Positions 33,601 through 44,036 of a DNA stretch of 64,000 nt are shown in pieces (position 1 is the first letter of the stretch; each line of letters begins with the position of its first letter). The notes below the pieces were generated by a model. The model was not told the DNA's origin and searched no databases. It worked only from the letters and a program-made list of their open reading frames with translations. The translations under genes and the position numbers were made by a program. The stretch covers positions 1-64,000 of the forward strand of contig JAIYAE010000038.1 of assembly GCA_027489175.1 (NCBI GenBank). Direction: 5' to 3'. Source of the DNA: Rhodobacter sp. (GTDB lineage: Bacteria; Pseudomonadota; Alphaproteobacteria; Rhodobacterales; Rhodobacteraceae).

Positions 33601-34094
33601 AGGTGTTCATGGATTACCGCGCCCGGCACCGGCTTTATGGCCCGGTGCGGGTCCTTCCGACCAAGGCCTTCTTCTATGGCATGGACCCCGGCGAAGAGGT
33701 GACGGCAGAGATTGACCCCGGCAAGACCCTGGAAATCCGCCTGCAGGCCGTGGGCGAAACCACGGATGAGGGGGAGGTGAAGGTCTTCTTCGAGCTGAAC
33801 GGCCAGCCCCGCGTCATTCGCGTGCCGAACCGCGCGGTGAAGGCCAAGACTGCCGCCCGGCCCAAGGCGCTGGACGGCAACCCCGGCCATGTCGGGGCGC
33901 CGATGCCCGGCTCCATCGCGTCGCTGGCGGTGACGGTGGGGCAGAAGGTGCGGGCGGGCGATCTTCTTCTGACCATCGAGGCGATGAAGATGGAAACCGG
34001 CCTTCATGCCGACCGCGCGGCGGTTGTGAAGGCGCTGCATGTCCAGCCCGGCGCGCAGATCGACGCCAAAGACCTTCTGGTCGAGCTGGAGTGA
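30633..34094 (+). CDS. pyc: Pyruvate carboxylase
   Basis: Biotin carboxylase N-term (FKKILIANRGEIAIRIMRAANEMG), carboxyltransferase (DTTMRDGHQSLLATRMR), biotinyl EAMKMET. Confidence 0.98.
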   Translation: MPEFKKILIANRGEIAIRIMRAANEMGKKTVAVYAEEDKLGLHRFKADEAYRIGEGLSPVGAYLSIPEIIRVAKMAGADAIHPGYGLLSENPDFVDACDQAGITFIGPQADTMRALGDKASARRVAIEAGVPVIPATEVLGEDMALIKRQAAEVGYPLMLKASWGGGGRGMRPILNEEELEAKVREGRREAEAAFGNGEGYLEKMILRARHVEVQILGDKQGNVWHLWERDCSVQRRNQKVVERAPAPYLTQAQRESVCEMAKRICSHVNYECAGTVEFLMDMDTEQFYFIEVNPRVQVEHTVTEEVTGIDIVQAQILIEEGKSLPEATGVASQADVKLNGHALQCRVTTEDPLNNFIPDYGRLTAYRSATGNGIRLDGGTAYAGGVITRYYDSLLVKVTAHAQTPEKAIARMDRALREFRIRGVATNIEFVINLLKHPTFLNDTYTTKFIDTTPELFNFKRRKDRATKILTYIADITVNGHPETAGRPKPHAEAKAPKPPALKAEPAMGTRNLLEQKGPQAVADWMKAQKKVLITDTTMRDGHQSLLATRMRSIDMIRVAPAYAANLPQLFSVECWGGATFDVAYRFLQECPWQRLRDLRAAMPNLMTQMLLRASNGVGYTNYPDNVVQAFVKQAAESGVDVFRVFDSLNWVENMRVAMDAVVEAGKVCEGTICYTGDLLDPARPKYDLKYYVAMGKELKAAGAHVLGLKDMAGLLKPASARVLVKALKQEVGLPIHFHTHDTSGAGAATILAACDAGVDAVDAAMDAFSGGTSQPCLGSIVEALKNTERDTGLEIGAIREISNYWEKVRAQYAAFESGIPAPASEVYLHEMPGGQFTNLKAQARSLGLEDRWHEVAQTYADVNQMFGDIVKVTPSSKVVGDMALMMVAQNLTRAQVEDPAVEVAFPDSVVDMMRGNLGQPPGGWPAGILKKVLKGDTPMTDRPGLRLPPVDLEAARRKLAEDLRLGDDEAEGETVDDEDLNGYLMYPKVFMDYRARHRLYGPVRVLPTKAFFYGMDPGEEVTAEIDPGKTLEIRLQAVGETTDEGEVKVFFELNGQPRVIRVPNRAVKAKTAARPKALDGNPGHVGAPMPGSIASLAVTVGQKVRAGDLLLTIEAMKMETGLHADRAAVVKALHVQPGAQIDAKDLLVELE

Positions 34095-34135
34095 CGCCCC
34101 TCGCCCGACATCGAGCAAGGGTTTTGGCATAGGAA

Positions 34136-34160
34136 AAAGGCCCCGCAAGTCGGGGCCTTT
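34136..34160 (+). terminator. Intrinsic terminator after pyc
   Basis: AAAGGCCCCG-CAAGT-CGGGGCCTTT. Confidence 0.85.
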
Positions 34161-34198
34161 GTCGCCGGCGCATCGGTCAGAAGGGCCGCTGTCCGGTG

Positions 34199-34276
34199 TC
34201 AGAAGACATCAAACAGATAAAGCAGGATGATGATCGGGATCGGCAGGCCAATGGCCCAGGCGATGATGCCTTTCAT
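34199..34276 (-). CDS. 25-aa hydrophobic small protein
   Basis: MKGIIAWAIGLPIPIIILLYLFDVF; preceded by AAGGAG Shine-Dalgarno (CCAGCAAGGAGACCGCCATG on the minus strand). Confidence 0.6.
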   Translation of the reverse strand: MKGIIAWAIGLPIPIIILLYLFDVF

Positions 34277-34446
34277 GGCGGTCTCCTTGCTGGACGCGCC
34301 CGGGATGGGCGACACAGCTGGCAAACGCCACCGCCAGCGCAGTGGTTCCCCATCGTGGCGGATTTCCCGATCTTCAGTGCTGCGATTGTTTTTTCCCCTT
34401 GCAGCCGCGCGCGGGCTTTTATAGAGGATGCGCACCGAAACGGAGT

Positions 34447-34521
34447 GCGGGCGTAGCTCAGGGGTAGAGCATAACCTTGCCAAGGTTAGGGTCGTGAGTT
34501 CGAATCTCATCGCCCGCTCCA
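34447..34521 (+). tRNA. tRNA-Gly (GCC), CCA encoded
   Basis: GCGGGCG...CGCCCGC acceptor, loop TTGCCAA, GTGAG-TTCGAAT-CTCAT T-arm. Confidence 0.97.
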
Positions 34522-34627
34522 ATCGGACCGCTTGAAAGGCCGCCCCACCCGGGCGGCCTTTGGCATTTTCCCCCCGGCGCCCGTTGCGCCCTGAGCCTGT
34601 CATGAAACCTTCACTGGACGGGCGATG

Positions 34628-34651
34628 ATATTTCCTGATTTATGGAAATAT
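34628..34651. promoter_or_regulatory. Candidate ArsR operator ATATTTCC-N8-GGAAATAT
   Basis: 8-bp perfect inverted repeat that overlaps the ATG of the arsR::arsC gene (34650). Confidence 0.6.
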
Positions 34652-35495
34652 GGATCAGCACCACGCCACCCTTGCCTTTGCGATGCTTGGCCACCCAGGC
34701 CGGCTGGCGGTGTTCCGCCTTTTGATGCGGTTCGCGCCACAGGGCGTGCGCCCGACGGAAATCGCCGGCGCTCTCAGCCTCAAGCAGAACACACTCTCGC
34801 ATCATCTGGCGGACCTGCAGTCGGTCGGCCTCGTGCAGGTCCGGCGCGAGGGGCGGTCGCTTTACTACGCCGTCGATCTGGAAACGGCCGAGGGGCTGAT
34901 CGCCCATCTGGCGCTGGATATCGGCCGGGCGCGGCCGGACCTGCTTTCCCCCCTGCTTGCAGCAAGACAGGAGCCTTTCATGCAAGACACCGATTTTGAC
35001 GTCCTGTTCATCTGCTCTGGCAACTCGGCCCGGTCGATCTTTGCCGAAGCCCTGCTGCGCGACCTTGGACGCGGCAAGTTTCAGGCGTTTTCGGCGGGCA
35101 CCCGCCCCGGCACCGCGCTGAATCCGATGGCGCTGGAGGTGCTGCAGCGCAATGGCCATGACATCACCGGCCTGCGGTCCAAGCATATCGAGGAATTCCA
35201 GCGGCCCGGCGCGATCGTGATGGATTTCGTCTTCACCGTCTGCGACACGGCCGCCGCCGAGGAATGCCCGCCCTGGCCCGGCCAGCCGATCACCGGCCAT
35301 TGGGGCCTGCCCGACCCGGTGAAGGCCACGGGGACCGAGGCGGAACGTGCGCTGGTCTTTGCCCAAACCTATGCCGCCTTGCGGCGCCGGATCATGGCTT
35401 TCGTGGCCCTGCCCTTCGACAGCCTGACCCGCCTGTCGCTGCAATCGCGGATCGATGCCATCGGCACCGACGCAGCCCCTTCGGAAAAGGCCTGA
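34650..35495 (+). CDS. ArsR regulator fused to LMW-PTP-type arsenate reductase (ArsR::ArsC)
   Basis: N-term HTH (LSLKQNTLSHHLADLQSVGLVQVRREGRSLYYAVD) plus C-term phosphatase P-loop CSGNSARS. Confidence 0.92.
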   Translation: MDQHHATLAFAMLGHPGRLAVFRLLMRFAPQGVRPTEIAGALSLKQNTLSHHLADLQSVGLVQVRREGRSLYYAVDLETAEGLIAHLALDIGRARPDLLSPLLAARQEPFMQDTDFDVLFICSGNSARSIFAEALLRDLGRGKFQAFSAGTRPGTALNPMALEVLQRNGHDITGLRSKHIEEFQRPGAIVMDFVFTVCDTAAAEECPPWPGQPITGHWGLPDPVKATGTEAERALVFAQTYAALRRRIMAFVALPFDSLTRLSLQSRIDAIGTDAAPSEKA

Positions 35496-35501
35496 CCCGA
35501 T

Positions 35502-36509
35502 ATGCCTCGTATTGCGCTGAACGGCCTTGGCCGCATCGGAAAACTTGCCCTGCGCGACCTGATCGACACCGGTGCCGGGGGTGAGATCGTTCTGGTGAAC
35601 GACCCCGCCGGAGATGCGGAACAGCACGCGCTGCTGATGGAGTTCGATTCGGTCCATGGCCGCTGGTCCACCCCTGTGGCCGCTGCCGATGATGCGCTGA
35701 TCCTGAATGGTCACCGGATCCGACTGACCCATGAAAAGACCATCGAGGCCCTGCCCTTGGCCGAGATGGGGGTCGATCTGGTGATCGACTGCACCGGCGT
35801 CTTCAAGACCGCCGCCAAGATCGCGCCCTACTATACCGCCGGGGTGAAGAAGGTCGTGGTCAGCGCCCCGGTCAAGGATGGCGGGGCCTTGAACCTGGTC
35901 TACGGGGTCAACCATCACCTCTACGACGGCAGCCAAACCCTTGTGACAGCAGCAAGTTGCACGACGAACTGCCTCGCCCCCGTGGTCAAGGTGATCCACG
36001 AAAACTTGGGCATCCGCCACGGGTCGATCACCACGATCCATGATGTCACTAACACGCAAACCATCGTCGACCGCCCCGCCAAGGACATGCGCCGCGCGCG
36101 CTCTGCCCTTTTGAACCTGATCCCCACCACCACCGGATCGGCCACGGCGATCACGCTCATCTACCCGGAACTGAAAGGCCGCCTGAACGGCCACGCCGTC
36201 CGCGTGCCCCTCCTCAACGCCTCGCTGACCGATGCGGTGTTCGAGGTGGAGCGTCCGACCACGGTTGAGGAGGTCAACGCCCTCTTCGCCGCCGCCGCCG
36301 AAGGCCCCTTGAACGGTATCCTTGGGTATGAGACCCGCGCCCTCGTCTCCTCCGACTTCACCAACGACCGCCGCTCCGCCATCATTGACGCGCAATCGAC
36401 GATGGTGGTGAACGGCACCCAGGTCAAAATCTACGCCTGGTATGACAACGAATGGGGCTATGCGTGCCGCCTCGCCGACATCGCCCGCATGGTGGCAGGC
36501 TCGCTTTGA
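35502..36509 (+). CDS. gap: Glyceraldehyde-3-phosphate dehydrogenase (ArsJ-associated type)
   Basis: [47 protein letters not shown]; next to arsJ. Confidence 0.95.
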   Translation: MPRIALNGLGRIGKLALRDLIDTGAGGEIVLVNDPAGDAEQHALLMEFDSVHGRWSTPVAAADDALILNGHRIRLTHEKTIEALPLAEMGVDLVIDCTGVFKTAAKIAPYYTAGVKKVVVSAPVKDGGALNLVYGVNHHLYDGSQTLVTAASCTTNCLAPVVKVIHENLGIRHGSITTIHDVTNTQTIVDRPAKDMRRARSALLNLIPTTTGSATAITLIYPELKGRLNGHAVRVPLLNASLTDAVFEVERPTTVEEVNALFAAAAEGPLNGILGYETRALVSSDFTNDRRSAIIDAQSTMVVNGTQVKIYAWYDNEWGYACRLADIARMVAGSL

Positions 36510-36514
36510 TGCCC

Positions 36515-36576
36515 CATTCTATGTCCCCAAATATCCCGGGTGGGTCCGGGAGGGCAGCGCCCTCCCGGGGGCAGCC
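36515..36576. repeat. Dispersed intergenic repeat copy (reverse orientation), contains CCGGGAGGGC..GCCCTCCCGG hairpin
   Basis: AAATATCCCGGG...GGGTCCGGGAGGGCAGCGCCCTCCCGGGGG. Confidence 0.6.
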
Positions 36577-36582
36577 AAGCAG

Positions 36583-37854
36583 ATGACCGCCAACCCCTTG
36601 CGCGCCTATGCCGCCGTCACTGCCGCCTATTGGGCCTTCATGGCCACCGATGGCGCACTCAGGATGCTGGTCCTCCTCCATTTCAACAGCCTTGGTTTCT
36701 CACCCATCCAGCTGGCCTGGCTGTTCCTCCTTTACGAACTCGCCGGGATTGCCACCAACCTCTGCGCGGGCTGGCTCGCCGCCCGCTTCGGCCTTGCCGC
36801 CACGCTGTACGCAGGCCTCGGCCTGCAGGTCGCAGCCCTCGTAGCATTGGCGCAGCTTGACCCTGCTTGGGGTGTCGCCGCCTCGGTCGTCTTCGTGATG
36901 GCGGTGCAAGGCGTGTCGGGTGTGGCCAAGGACTTGGCCAAGATGTCCTCCAAATCCGCCGTCAAGCTCCTCGCGCCCAGCGAAGGCGGCGGCCTTTTCC
37001 GCTGGGTCGCCCGGCTGACGGGATCGAAGAACGCGGTCAAGGGTCTGGGCTTCTTCCTCGGCGCCGCCCTCCTTGCGCTCGCAGGCTTCCAGACCGCCGT
37101 CCTCGGCATGGCCGGCGCGCTGGCGCTGATCCTTCTGGCCGTCATCCTGTTCCTGCCCGCAGGCCTGCCCGGCCGGATGAAGGCGGTTGAGGCCTGGGGT
37201 GGCTGGCGCTCCCCTGACCCCCGCGTCAACCGCCTCTCTCTGGCTCGGCTCTTCCTTTTCGGGGCGCGGGATGTCTGGTTCGTCGTCGGAGTCCCGATTT
37301 ATTTCCAGATGGTCCTCTCCGATGGCACCTCCGAAGGTCGGCGCGAGGCGTTCTTCCTGATCGGCGGGTTCCTGGCCCTCTGGATCATCGCCTATGGCGC
37401 GGTGCAGGCCATGGCCCCCCGCATCCTTGGCGGCAAAGACCAGCCAGAGGACGCCACCGTGAACAAGGCGATCCGCTGGGCCGGATACCTGGTGCCGATC
37501 CCCTTTGCGCTGGCAGCCGCGGCACTGTGGGCGGGCCAGCCCTCCCCCGCCCTCAGCCTCACCATCGTCGCGGGCCTCCTCGTCTTCGGTTTCGTCTTTG
37601 CCGTCAACTCTTCGGTCCATTCCTACCTGATCCTCGCCTTCGGATCGGCCGACCGCATTACCCGCGACGTCGGGTTCTACTACATGGCCAATGCGGCGGG
37701 GCGGCTCATCGGCACGCTCCTCTCCGGCTTAAGCTATCAGTTGGGCGGGTTGCCCCTGTGCCTTGCCACAGCCGGGATCATGGCCACACTCGGCTGGCTT
37801 GCTGCCCGACGCCTGCGCGAACCGCCTTCCCCTCTGGCCCCACGCGGCCTATAA
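36583..37854 (+). CDS. arsJ: Organoarsenical efflux MFS transporter ArsJ
   Basis: MFS ORF directly after ars [27 protein letters not shown] motif. Confidence 0.9.
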   Translation: MTANPLRAYAAVTAAYWAFMATDGALRMLVLLHFNSLGFSPIQLAWLFLLYELAGIATNLCAGWLAARFGLAATLYAGLGLQVAALVALAQLDPAWGVAASVVFVMAVQGVSGVAKDLAKMSSKSAVKLLAPSEGGGLFRWVARLTGSKNAVKGLGFFLGAALLALAGFQTAVLGMAGALALILLAVILFLPAGLPGRMKAVEAWGGWRSPDPRVNRLSLARLFLFGARDVWFVVGVPIYFQMVLSDGTSEGRREAFFLIGGFLALWIIAYGAVQAMAPRILGGKDQPEDATVNKAIRWAGYLVPIPFALAAAALWAGQPSPALSLTIVAGLLVFGFVFAVNSSVHSYLILAFGSADRITRDVGFYYMANAAGRLIGTLLSGLSYQLGGLPLCLATAGIMATLGWLAARRLREPPSPLAPRGL

Positions 37855-37879
37855 GGCCGCGAACGCCAGGAGAAAGCCC

Positions 37880-38464
37880 ATGCGCCGCGCCGAGGTCAGC
37901 CGCAAAACCGCCGAGACCGAGATTTCGGTCACCGTCAACCTGGACGGCACCGGCACGCATGACTGCAAGACCGGCGTCGGTTTCTTTGACCACATGCTGG
38001 ACCAGTTGGCCCGCCACAGCCTGATCGACCTGACGGTGCGCGCGACAGGCGACCTCCACATCGACGACCACCACACGGTTGAGGATGTGGGCATTGCCCT
38101 AGGCCAGGCCCTGACCAAGGCGTTGGGAGACAAGGCGGGGATCACCCGCTACGGCCACTTTCGCCTGGCGATGGATGACGCGCAGGTCGCCTCAGCGCTT
38201 GACCTTTCCGCCCGGCCCTACCTCGTCTGGACCCTGCCCTTCCCGACGGCGAAGATCGGCACCTTCGACACCGAGCTTGTGCGCGAGTTCTTCCAGGCGC
38301 TGGCCACCCATGGCGGCATCACGCTGCATGTCGATCTGATCCACGGGCTGAACAGCCACCACATCGCCGAGGCCGCGTTCAAAGCCGTCGCCCGCGCCTT
38401 GCGCATGGCGGTTGAACCCGACCCGCGCAGCCCGGGCATCCCATCCACCAAGGGCGCGCTGTGA
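37880..38464 (+). CDS. hisB: Imidazoleglycerol-phosphate dehydratase
   Basis: [39 protein letters not shown]. Confidence 0.97.
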   Translation: MRRAEVSRKTAETEISVTVNLDGTGTHDCKTGVGFFDHMLDQLARHSLIDLTVRATGDLHIDDHHTVEDVGIALGQALTKALGDKAGITRYGHFRLAMDDAQVASALDLSARPYLVWTLPFPTAKIGTFDTELVREFFQALATHGGITLHVDLIHGLNSHHIAEAAFKAVARALRMAVEPDPRSPGIPSTKGAL

Positions 38465-38475
38465 CCAGCGATCCC

Positions 38476-38496
38476 CAATTTTTCGCAGAAAAATTG
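38476..38496. repeat. Palindromic intergenic element CAATTTTTC-GCA-GAAAAATTG
   Basis: Same family as copies at 1917 and 28001. Confidence 0.7.
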
Positions 38497-38516
38497 TGTC
38501 ACTCCCGGGGTCTGGG

Positions 38517-39158
38517 ATGGGCCTGACCGTCCTTGTCGACTACGACAGCGGCAATCTGCACTCCGCCGAAAAGGCCTTTCAGCGCATGGCGGCGGAAGGC
38601 GACGGCGGGGATGTGCTTGTCACCTCGCGCCCCGAGGATGTTGCCCGCGCCGACCGGATCGTTCTGCCCGGCGACGGCGCGTTTCCGGCCTGCCGCGCCG
38701 CCCTTGGCAGTTATGGCGGGCTTTTCGAGGCGATCGAAGAAGCGGTGAGCACCCGCGCCCGGCCGTTCCTTGGCATATGCGTCGGCATGCAGATGCTGGC
38801 CTCCCGTGGGCATGAATACCGGCTGACCGAAGGTTTCGGCTGGATTGCGGGGGATGTGGAACGCATCACCCCGGCGGACCCTGCCATGAAGGTCCCACAC
38901 ATGGGCTGGAACGATCTGGTGATCGAACGGCCCCATCCGGTGCTGGAGGGCATCAAGACCGGCGACCACGCCTATTTCGTCCACTCCTACCACTTCCACG
39001 TCACCGATGCGGCACAGCGGCTGGCCTTCTGCGATTACGGCGGACCGATCACTGCCATCGTCGGGCGTGACACGATCATCGGCACGCAGTTCCACCCGGA
39101 AAAAAGCCAGGCCGCGGGCCTGCGCCTGATCGCCAACTTCCTGCGCTGGAAGCCTTAA
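38517..39158 (+). CDS. hisH: Imidazole glycerol phosphate synthase subunit HisH
   Basis: [44 protein letters not shown]. Confidence 0.97.
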   Translation: MGLTVLVDYDSGNLHSAEKAFQRMAAEGDGGDVLVTSRPEDVARADRIVLPGDGAFPACRAALGSYGGLFEAIEEAVSTRARPFLGICVGMQMLASRGHEYRLTEGFGWIAGDVERITPADPAMKVPHMGWNDLVIERPHPVLEGIKTGDHAYFVHSYHFHVTDAAQRLAFCDYGGPITAIVGRDTIIGTQFHPEKSQAAGLRLIANFLRWKP

Positions 39159-40036
39159 GCCGCGCTCCGGGGAAACACTCGCCCGTCGATGGCCAGAAGC
39201 CCCGCCGCGATCAGCGCGAACCCGGCCAGATGCTGCGGCAAAAGCCGCTCACCCAGGATCAGCGCACCCAGGGCCGTGGCACTGATCGGGATCAGGAAAG
39301 TGGTTAGCGACAGGTTCGTCGCCCCGGCCGAGGCGAGCAGGCGGAAGAAGATCAGATAAGCCAGCGCCGTCGAAAGCGCCGCGAGTCCGACCACCGCGCC
39401 CGCCGCCTCCCACCCCGGCCAGCCAAGGGCCCAAGGGGTGTCGACCCAAAGCCAGACCGGCAACAGGATCAGCGTCGAGGACGCCACTTGCCCGAAGGCC
39501 GTGGCCAGCGGTGCCACCCCCAGCCGCCGGAAGCGCCGCCCCCAGACCCCGGCAAAGCCATAAGACAAGGCGGCACAAAGGCAGGCAAGTTTTGCGGCCA
39601 GCGCGCCGCCCATTTCCGCGCCCGCCATCATCACCACCACCCCGGCAAAGCCAAGGCCGAGCCCAATCGCCTTGGCCGGGGTGATCCGTTCATCCCGCGT
39701 CGCCAGATGCGCGACGAGCACGGTGAAGAGGGGCGTGGTCGCATTCAGGATCGACGCCAGCGCCCCGGTGATCTGCCCCTGTGCCAGCACGAACAGGGTG
39801 AACGGGATGGCGTTGTTCAAGAGGCCCATCACCAGAAGCGCGGGCCAGACCGCGCGATCCGGAAACGCCACGCCGCTTGCCTGCAAGACCGCCCCAAGCA
39901 GCACCGCCGCCAGTGCCACCCGCGCCCAGACGATGGTCAGGGCGGGCAGGCCTGTCAGCGCGACCTCGACAAAAAAGAACGATCCCCCCCACAGGATGGA
40001 GAGGATCATGAGACGTAGCCAGTCAGCGCGGGTCAT
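39155..40036 (-). CDS. DMT/EamA-family transporter
   Basis: 10-[22 protein letters not shown]-term typical of EamA. Confidence 0.9.
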   Translation of the reverse strand: MTRADWLRLMILSILWGGSFFFVEVALTGLPALTIVWARVALAAVLLGAVLQASGVAFPDRAVWPALLVMGLLNNAIPFTLFVLAQGQITGALASILNATTPLFTVLVAHLATRDERITPAKAIGLGLGFAGVVVMMAGAEMGGALAAKLACLCAALSYGFAGVWGRRFRRLGVAPLATAFGQVASSTLILLPVWLWVDTPWALGWPGWEAAGAVVGLAALSTALAYLIFFRLLASAGATNLSLTTFLIPISATALGALILGERLLPQHLAGFALIAAGLLAIDGRVFPRSAA

Positions 40037-40099
40037 GCGGGTCTCCTGTCAGAAGACCATCGCACGGGTGAGGCCGCGCCGCGACCCGAAGCTTGCGCC

Positions 40100-40489
40100 T
40101 TAGTTCACGCGCTTCCAGGTGCCACCGTCGCGGCAGATGCCCAGAACGCAGCCACGGACGGCAAGGTTGTTGCCGTTCAGCGTCATGTCGCCGTTGTATT
40201 CCTTGTCACGGTCGGGCGAATAGATCCGGCCGTCATCATAAAGCCCGTCCGGGTAGGCCACCATGTCCCAGACGATCTGGCGGCCGATGTTGTCGCTGGC
40301 GATCTCGGCGCCGCTGCTGTCAAAAGCCTTGACCAGCGTGCCACAGAAGGCCGGACCGCAGGGCTTGATCTCGACATGGCCATAGTTGCCATTGTCATCG
40401 GCGCGGGTCTGCCAGGTGCCTTCTACCGGGTCGGCGAAAGCGGCGGTTGCAGAAAGGGCCAGGGCGGCCGCAAGGATCAGGGTCTTCAT
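40100..40489 (-). CDS. DUF2147-type secreted protein
   Basis: Signal peptide then DPVEGTWQTRADDNGNYGHVEIKPCGPAFCGTLVKAF...GGTWKRVN. Confidence 0.85.
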   Translation of the reverse strand: MKTLILAAALALSATAAFADPVEGTWQTRADDNGNYGHVEIKPCGPAFCGTLVKAFDSSGAEIASDNIGRQIVWDMVAYPDGLYDDGRIYSPDRDKEYNGDMTLNGNNLAVRGCVLGICRDGGTWKRVN

Positions 40490-40630
40490 GGGTGTCCTCC
40501 TCCCAAAGGTGTGACAATCCATCGCGCCAGTCCGGTTTTCGATCAAGCGTGACGTGGGGTCGCGATGCGCCATCTTTTCATCCGCGCCCCCCCGTGCCAA
40601 AGACCGCGCAGCAAAAAACGGGGGCTGCCG

Positions 40631-41350
40631 ATGATCCTTTATCCCGCGATCGACCTGAAGGATGGCCAATGCGTTCGCCTGTTGCGCGGCGAGATGGAAG
40701 CGGCCACCGTCTTCGGTGACGACCCCGCCGCGCAGGCACTGAAGTTTCAGGCGGCAGGCTGCGCGTGGCTTCACCTAGTGGACCTGAACGGCGCCTTCGC
40801 GGGCCAGCCGGTCAACGGTGCTGCGGTCGAGGCGATCCTGTCGAAGGTCGACGTGCCCTGCCAGCTTGGCGGTGGCATCCGCGACATGGCCACCATCGCG
40901 ATGTGGCTGGAAAAGGGCCTCGCCCGGGTGATCCTTGGCACGGTCGCCGTGGAAAACCCTGCCCTGGTGCGCGAGGCCGCGAAGGCGTTCCCTGGCCACG
41001 TCGCTGTCGGGATCGACGCCCGGAATGGCCGCGTCGCCACCAAGGGCTGGGCTACGGAAACCGAGGTCATGGTCACCGACCTTGCCCGCAGCTTTGAAGA
41101 CGCCGGGGTGGCCGCGATCATCTACACCGACATCGACCGCGATGGCGCAATGCAGGGCCCGAACATCGCCGCGACCGAGGCCTTGGCCCGCGCTGTCACC
41201 ATCCCCGTCATCGCCTCGGGCGGAGTGTCGTCGATGGCCGACCTTCTGGCGCTGCGCGACACCGGGGTGATCGCCGGGACCATCTCGGGCCGGGCGCTTT
41301 ACGACGGGGCGATTGATCTGGCAGCGGCGCTACGGGCGCTTGGCGGCTGA
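40631..41350 (+). CDS. hisA: Phosphoribosylformimino-5-aminoimidazole carboxamide ribotide isomerase
   Basis: [50 protein letters not shown]. Confidence 0.97.
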   Translation: MILYPAIDLKDGQCVRLLRGEMEAATVFGDDPAAQALKFQAAGCAWLHLVDLNGAFAGQPVNGAAVEAILSKVDVPCQLGGGIRDMATIAMWLEKGLARVILGTVAVENPALVREAAKAFPGHVAVGIDARNGRVATKGWATETEVMVTDLARSFEDAGVAAIIYTDIDRDGAMQGPNIAATEALARAVTIPVIASGGVSSMADLLALRDTGVIAGTISGRALYDGAIDLAAALRALGG

Positions 41351-42235
41351 CCAGATCAGGCGGCCAAGCCAGACCACCGACAGAAGGCAGGTTATCAGCG
41401 CGACGACGATGTTGGACGACAGCGTCCCCCAGCTTTGCGCCCATAGCTGCGGCGCAAGAAGGACCGCCAGCCCCGGCGCGATCAGCAAGAGCGCGTGCTG
41501 CCAGACCGGCACTGGCGCGCCAAGGCTGACGCGCGCGCCAGGCTGGCCCAGCCGCCGCATCACCCACCACAACAGCGCCAGCACCACGGGCAACAGCACC
41601 CGAAGCGGGTTCAGATCCGCCACCGTCTGCGCCACCCACACCAGCGCCGCAATTCCGGGCGCGATCATCAGCACCGCGTTCGGGGGTCGCGGCAGATGGC
41701 CCAGCCGGTCCATGCCCAGATGCGCCAGCACCACCAACCCCGCAAAACCCATGAGATAGAGCGCCAGCCCCTCGCCTGCGGGCAGGGGGCCCTTCGCCTC
41801 GCTTGGCCAATACTGCGCCCAGAAGGCCGAGGCGACGCCCAGCGCCACCCAAATCAGCGCCATCCGGGCCGGGCCAAGCGCCTTGCCCGCCCGACCAAGG
41901 CCCAGAACCAGACCGCCGCTGATCAGCGCGTGCCAGGCAAGCGGGGTCCAGACCCAGAAGAACGGCAACGGGTTGTAGATCGTACCGACGATCACCCCTT
42001 CGGCCATGTAGCCCATGACCGCACCACCCAGAAAGGCCGCAGGCAGACCCTGGACCCCGGACAGGATCACCAGCGTCAGACCCACGCCACTGGCGATGGA
42101 ATAGGCGATGACGGTCAGGGCCAGATCCAGGGGACGCAGATCTGCGGGCGGGATGAACCAGAACATGTTCTCTCCCGCCCAGACGGCAATCAGCCCAAAG
42201 GCAAGGCAAAGACCCGCATAGCGAAGACTTTCCAC
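41330..42235 (-). CDS. Hypothetical polytopic membrane protein (301 aa)
   Basis: Hydrophobic ORF convergent with, and overlapping, the hisA 3' end. Confidence 0.75.
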   Translation of the reverse strand: MESLRYAGLCLAFGLIAVWAGENMFWFIPPADLRPLDLALTVIAYSIASGVGLTLVILSGVQGLPAAFLGGAVMGYMAEGVIVGTIYNPLPFFWVWTPLAWHALISGGLVLGLGRAGKALGPARMALIWVALGVASAFWAQYWPSEAKGPLPAGEGLALYLMGFAGLVVLAHLGMDRLGHLPRPPNAVLMIAPGIAALVWVAQTVADLNPLRVLLPVVLALLWWVMRRLGQPGARVSLGAPVPVWQHALLLIAPGLAVLLAPQLWAQSWGTLSSNIVVALITCLLSVVWLGRLIWSAAKRP

Positions 42236-42410
42236 GGCACCTGCCCCTCTTTGCTTTTATCGGACCAACATAGCCAAGGATTTCATTCTTCGGGAGAAAG
42301 TTTGCAGCGGACCGAAAGCCAAACGGCCCGCGTTGTCCCCTGCTGGCTGCCAGCGCCCCGCGACGCTGCAGCGCATTCCCTTCCCGTGGCTTTGGGCGCA
42401 GTATTCGGCC

Positions 42411-42860
42411 ATGTCACGGGTTCGCACCGATCGTCTGCCCCTTGCCTCAACCCTTTGGTCGATACACCGGCCGGGGGATTTCCTTGACTGCTATTCCGTC
42501 GCGTCGACCCTTTCGCCGCAGGAAGCGGCAAAGCGGGGGCTGGCCCTACCCGGCTGGGCCCGCGCCCTTCTGGGGCTGCGCAATCTGCTGGTGCAGCCGT
42601 TCGGGTTGAAGACCGGGGCGGCGGAAATGGCCGAGGATGGCCCGATCTTCCCCGTCTGCCACGCCAGCGCAGAAGAAGTCGTCCTTGGGACCGATGACCG
42701 GCATCTGAACTTCCGGATCGGACTTCTGCGGAAGGACGGGCGGCTTTACATGTCCACCTGGGTGCGCCCCCATAACGTCTGGGGGCGGGCCTATCTGCGG
42801 CTGGTCATGCCGTTTCACATCCTGATCTCACGCGGGGCGGTGGCGCGGATGGCCAGCTAA
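42411..42860 (+). CDS. DUF2867-like protein
   Basis: [41 protein letters not shown]...LNFRIGLL. Confidence 0.7.
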   Translation: MSRVRTDRLPLASTLWSIHRPGDFLDCYSVASTLSPQEAAKRGLALPGWARALLGLRNLLVQPFGLKTGAAEMAEDGPIFPVCHASAEEVVLGTDDRHLNFRIGLLRKDGRLYMSTWVRPHNVWGRAYLRLVMPFHILISRGAVARMAS

Positions 42861-42898
42861 AGGCTTGCCTTTTGTCCCCCTCCGCGCGATGTGGGGGC

Positions 42899-43660
42899 AT
42901 GCTGAAGACCCGGATCATCCCTTGCCTTGATGTCGCCAATGGCCGTGTGGTCAAGGGCGTGAACTTCGTCGATCTGGTGGACGCGGGCGATCCGGTCGAG
43001 GCGGCAAAAGCCTATGACGCGGCTGGCGCGGATGAGCTGTGTTTCCTTGACATCATGGCGACCGAAGACAACCGCGCCACGATGTTCGACCTGGTCACCC
43101 GCACGGCCGAGCAATGCTTCATGCCGCTGACCGTGGGGGGCGGCGTCCGCACGCCCGAGGATGTGCGCAAGCTGCTCTTGGCGGGCGCCGACAAGGTCAG
43201 CTTCAACTCCGCCGCCGTGGCGCGGCCCGATGTGGTGGCCGAAGCGGCGGATCGCTTCGGGTCGCAGTGCATCGTGGTGGCGATCGACGCCAAGACCGTT
43301 GCCCCCGGCCGGTGGGAGATCTTCACCCACGGCGGCAGGCGCGAAACCGGCATCGACGCGGTGGAGTTTGCGCGGACTGTCGCGGCCAAGGGCGCGGGCG
43401 AGATCCTGTTGACCAGCATGGACCGTGACGGCACCAAGGGCGGCTACAACATCCCCCTCACGCGCGCGATTGCCGATGCGGTGGACATTCCGGTCATCGC
43501 CAGTGGCGGCGTCGGCACGCTGGACCATCTGGTCGAAGGCATAACGGAAGGCCACGCCAGCGCCGTCCTCGCCGCCTCGATCTTCCATTTCGGCACTTTC
43601 ACCATCGGTCAGGCCAAGGCCCATATGGCCGCCGCCGGTATTCCCGTGAGGCTGACATGA
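42899..43660 (+). CDS. hisF: Imidazole glycerol phosphate synthase subunit HisF
   Basis: [49 protein letters not shown]. Confidence 0.98.
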   Translation: MLKTRIIPCLDVANGRVVKGVNFVDLVDAGDPVEAAKAYDAAGADELCFLDIMATEDNRATMFDLVTRTAEQCFMPLTVGGGVRTPEDVRKLLLAGADKVSFNSAAVARPDVVAEAADRFGSQCIVVAIDAKTVAPGRWEIFTHGGRRETGIDAVEFARTVAAKGAGEILLTSMDRDGTKGGYNIPLTRAIADAVDIPVIASGGVGTLDHLVEGITEGHASAVLAASIFHFGTFTIGQAKAHMAAAGIPVRLT

Positions 43661-43962
43661 CGCTTGAACGCCTTGCCGCGACCATTGCCGCCCGCAAGGG
43701 TGCCGATCCCGAAACCTCATGGACGGCAAAGCTACTGGCCAAGGGGCCAGAGAAATGCGCCGAGAAGTTTGGCGAAGAGGCGGTTGAAGCGATCATCGAA
43801 GCGGTCAAGGGTGACCGTGCAAGGCTGACATCAGAAGCGGCGGATGTGCTTTACCACCTTCTGGTGATGCTGGCCGCGCGGGATGTGACGCTGGCCGATG
43901 TGCTGGCGGAACTGGATCGGCGCGAGGGCACTTCGGGCCTTGCCGAGAAGGCCGGGCGCTAG
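43657..43962 (+). CDS. hisE: Phosphoribosyl-ATP pyrophosphatase
   Basis: [33 protein letters not shown]. Confidence 0.96.
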   Translation: MTLERLAATIAARKGADPETSWTAKLLAKGPEKCAEKFGEEAVEAIIEAVKGDRARLTSEAADVLYHLLVMLAARDVTLADVLAELDRREGTSGLAEKAGR

Positions 43963-43963
43963 C

Positions 43964-44029
43964 CCGATTTCTTCACAGAAATCGGACCGGAGCCTTTGAA
44001 GGCTCCGAACCGGAATTTTCGAAAATTCC
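43964..44029. terminator. Three consecutive hairpins between convergent genes (bidirectional terminator)
   Basis: CCGATTTCT-TCAC-AGAAATCGG; CGGAGCC-TTTGAA-GGCTCCG; GGAATTTTC-GAAAATTCC. Confidence 0.7.
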
Positions 44030-44036
44030 TGTGTCC

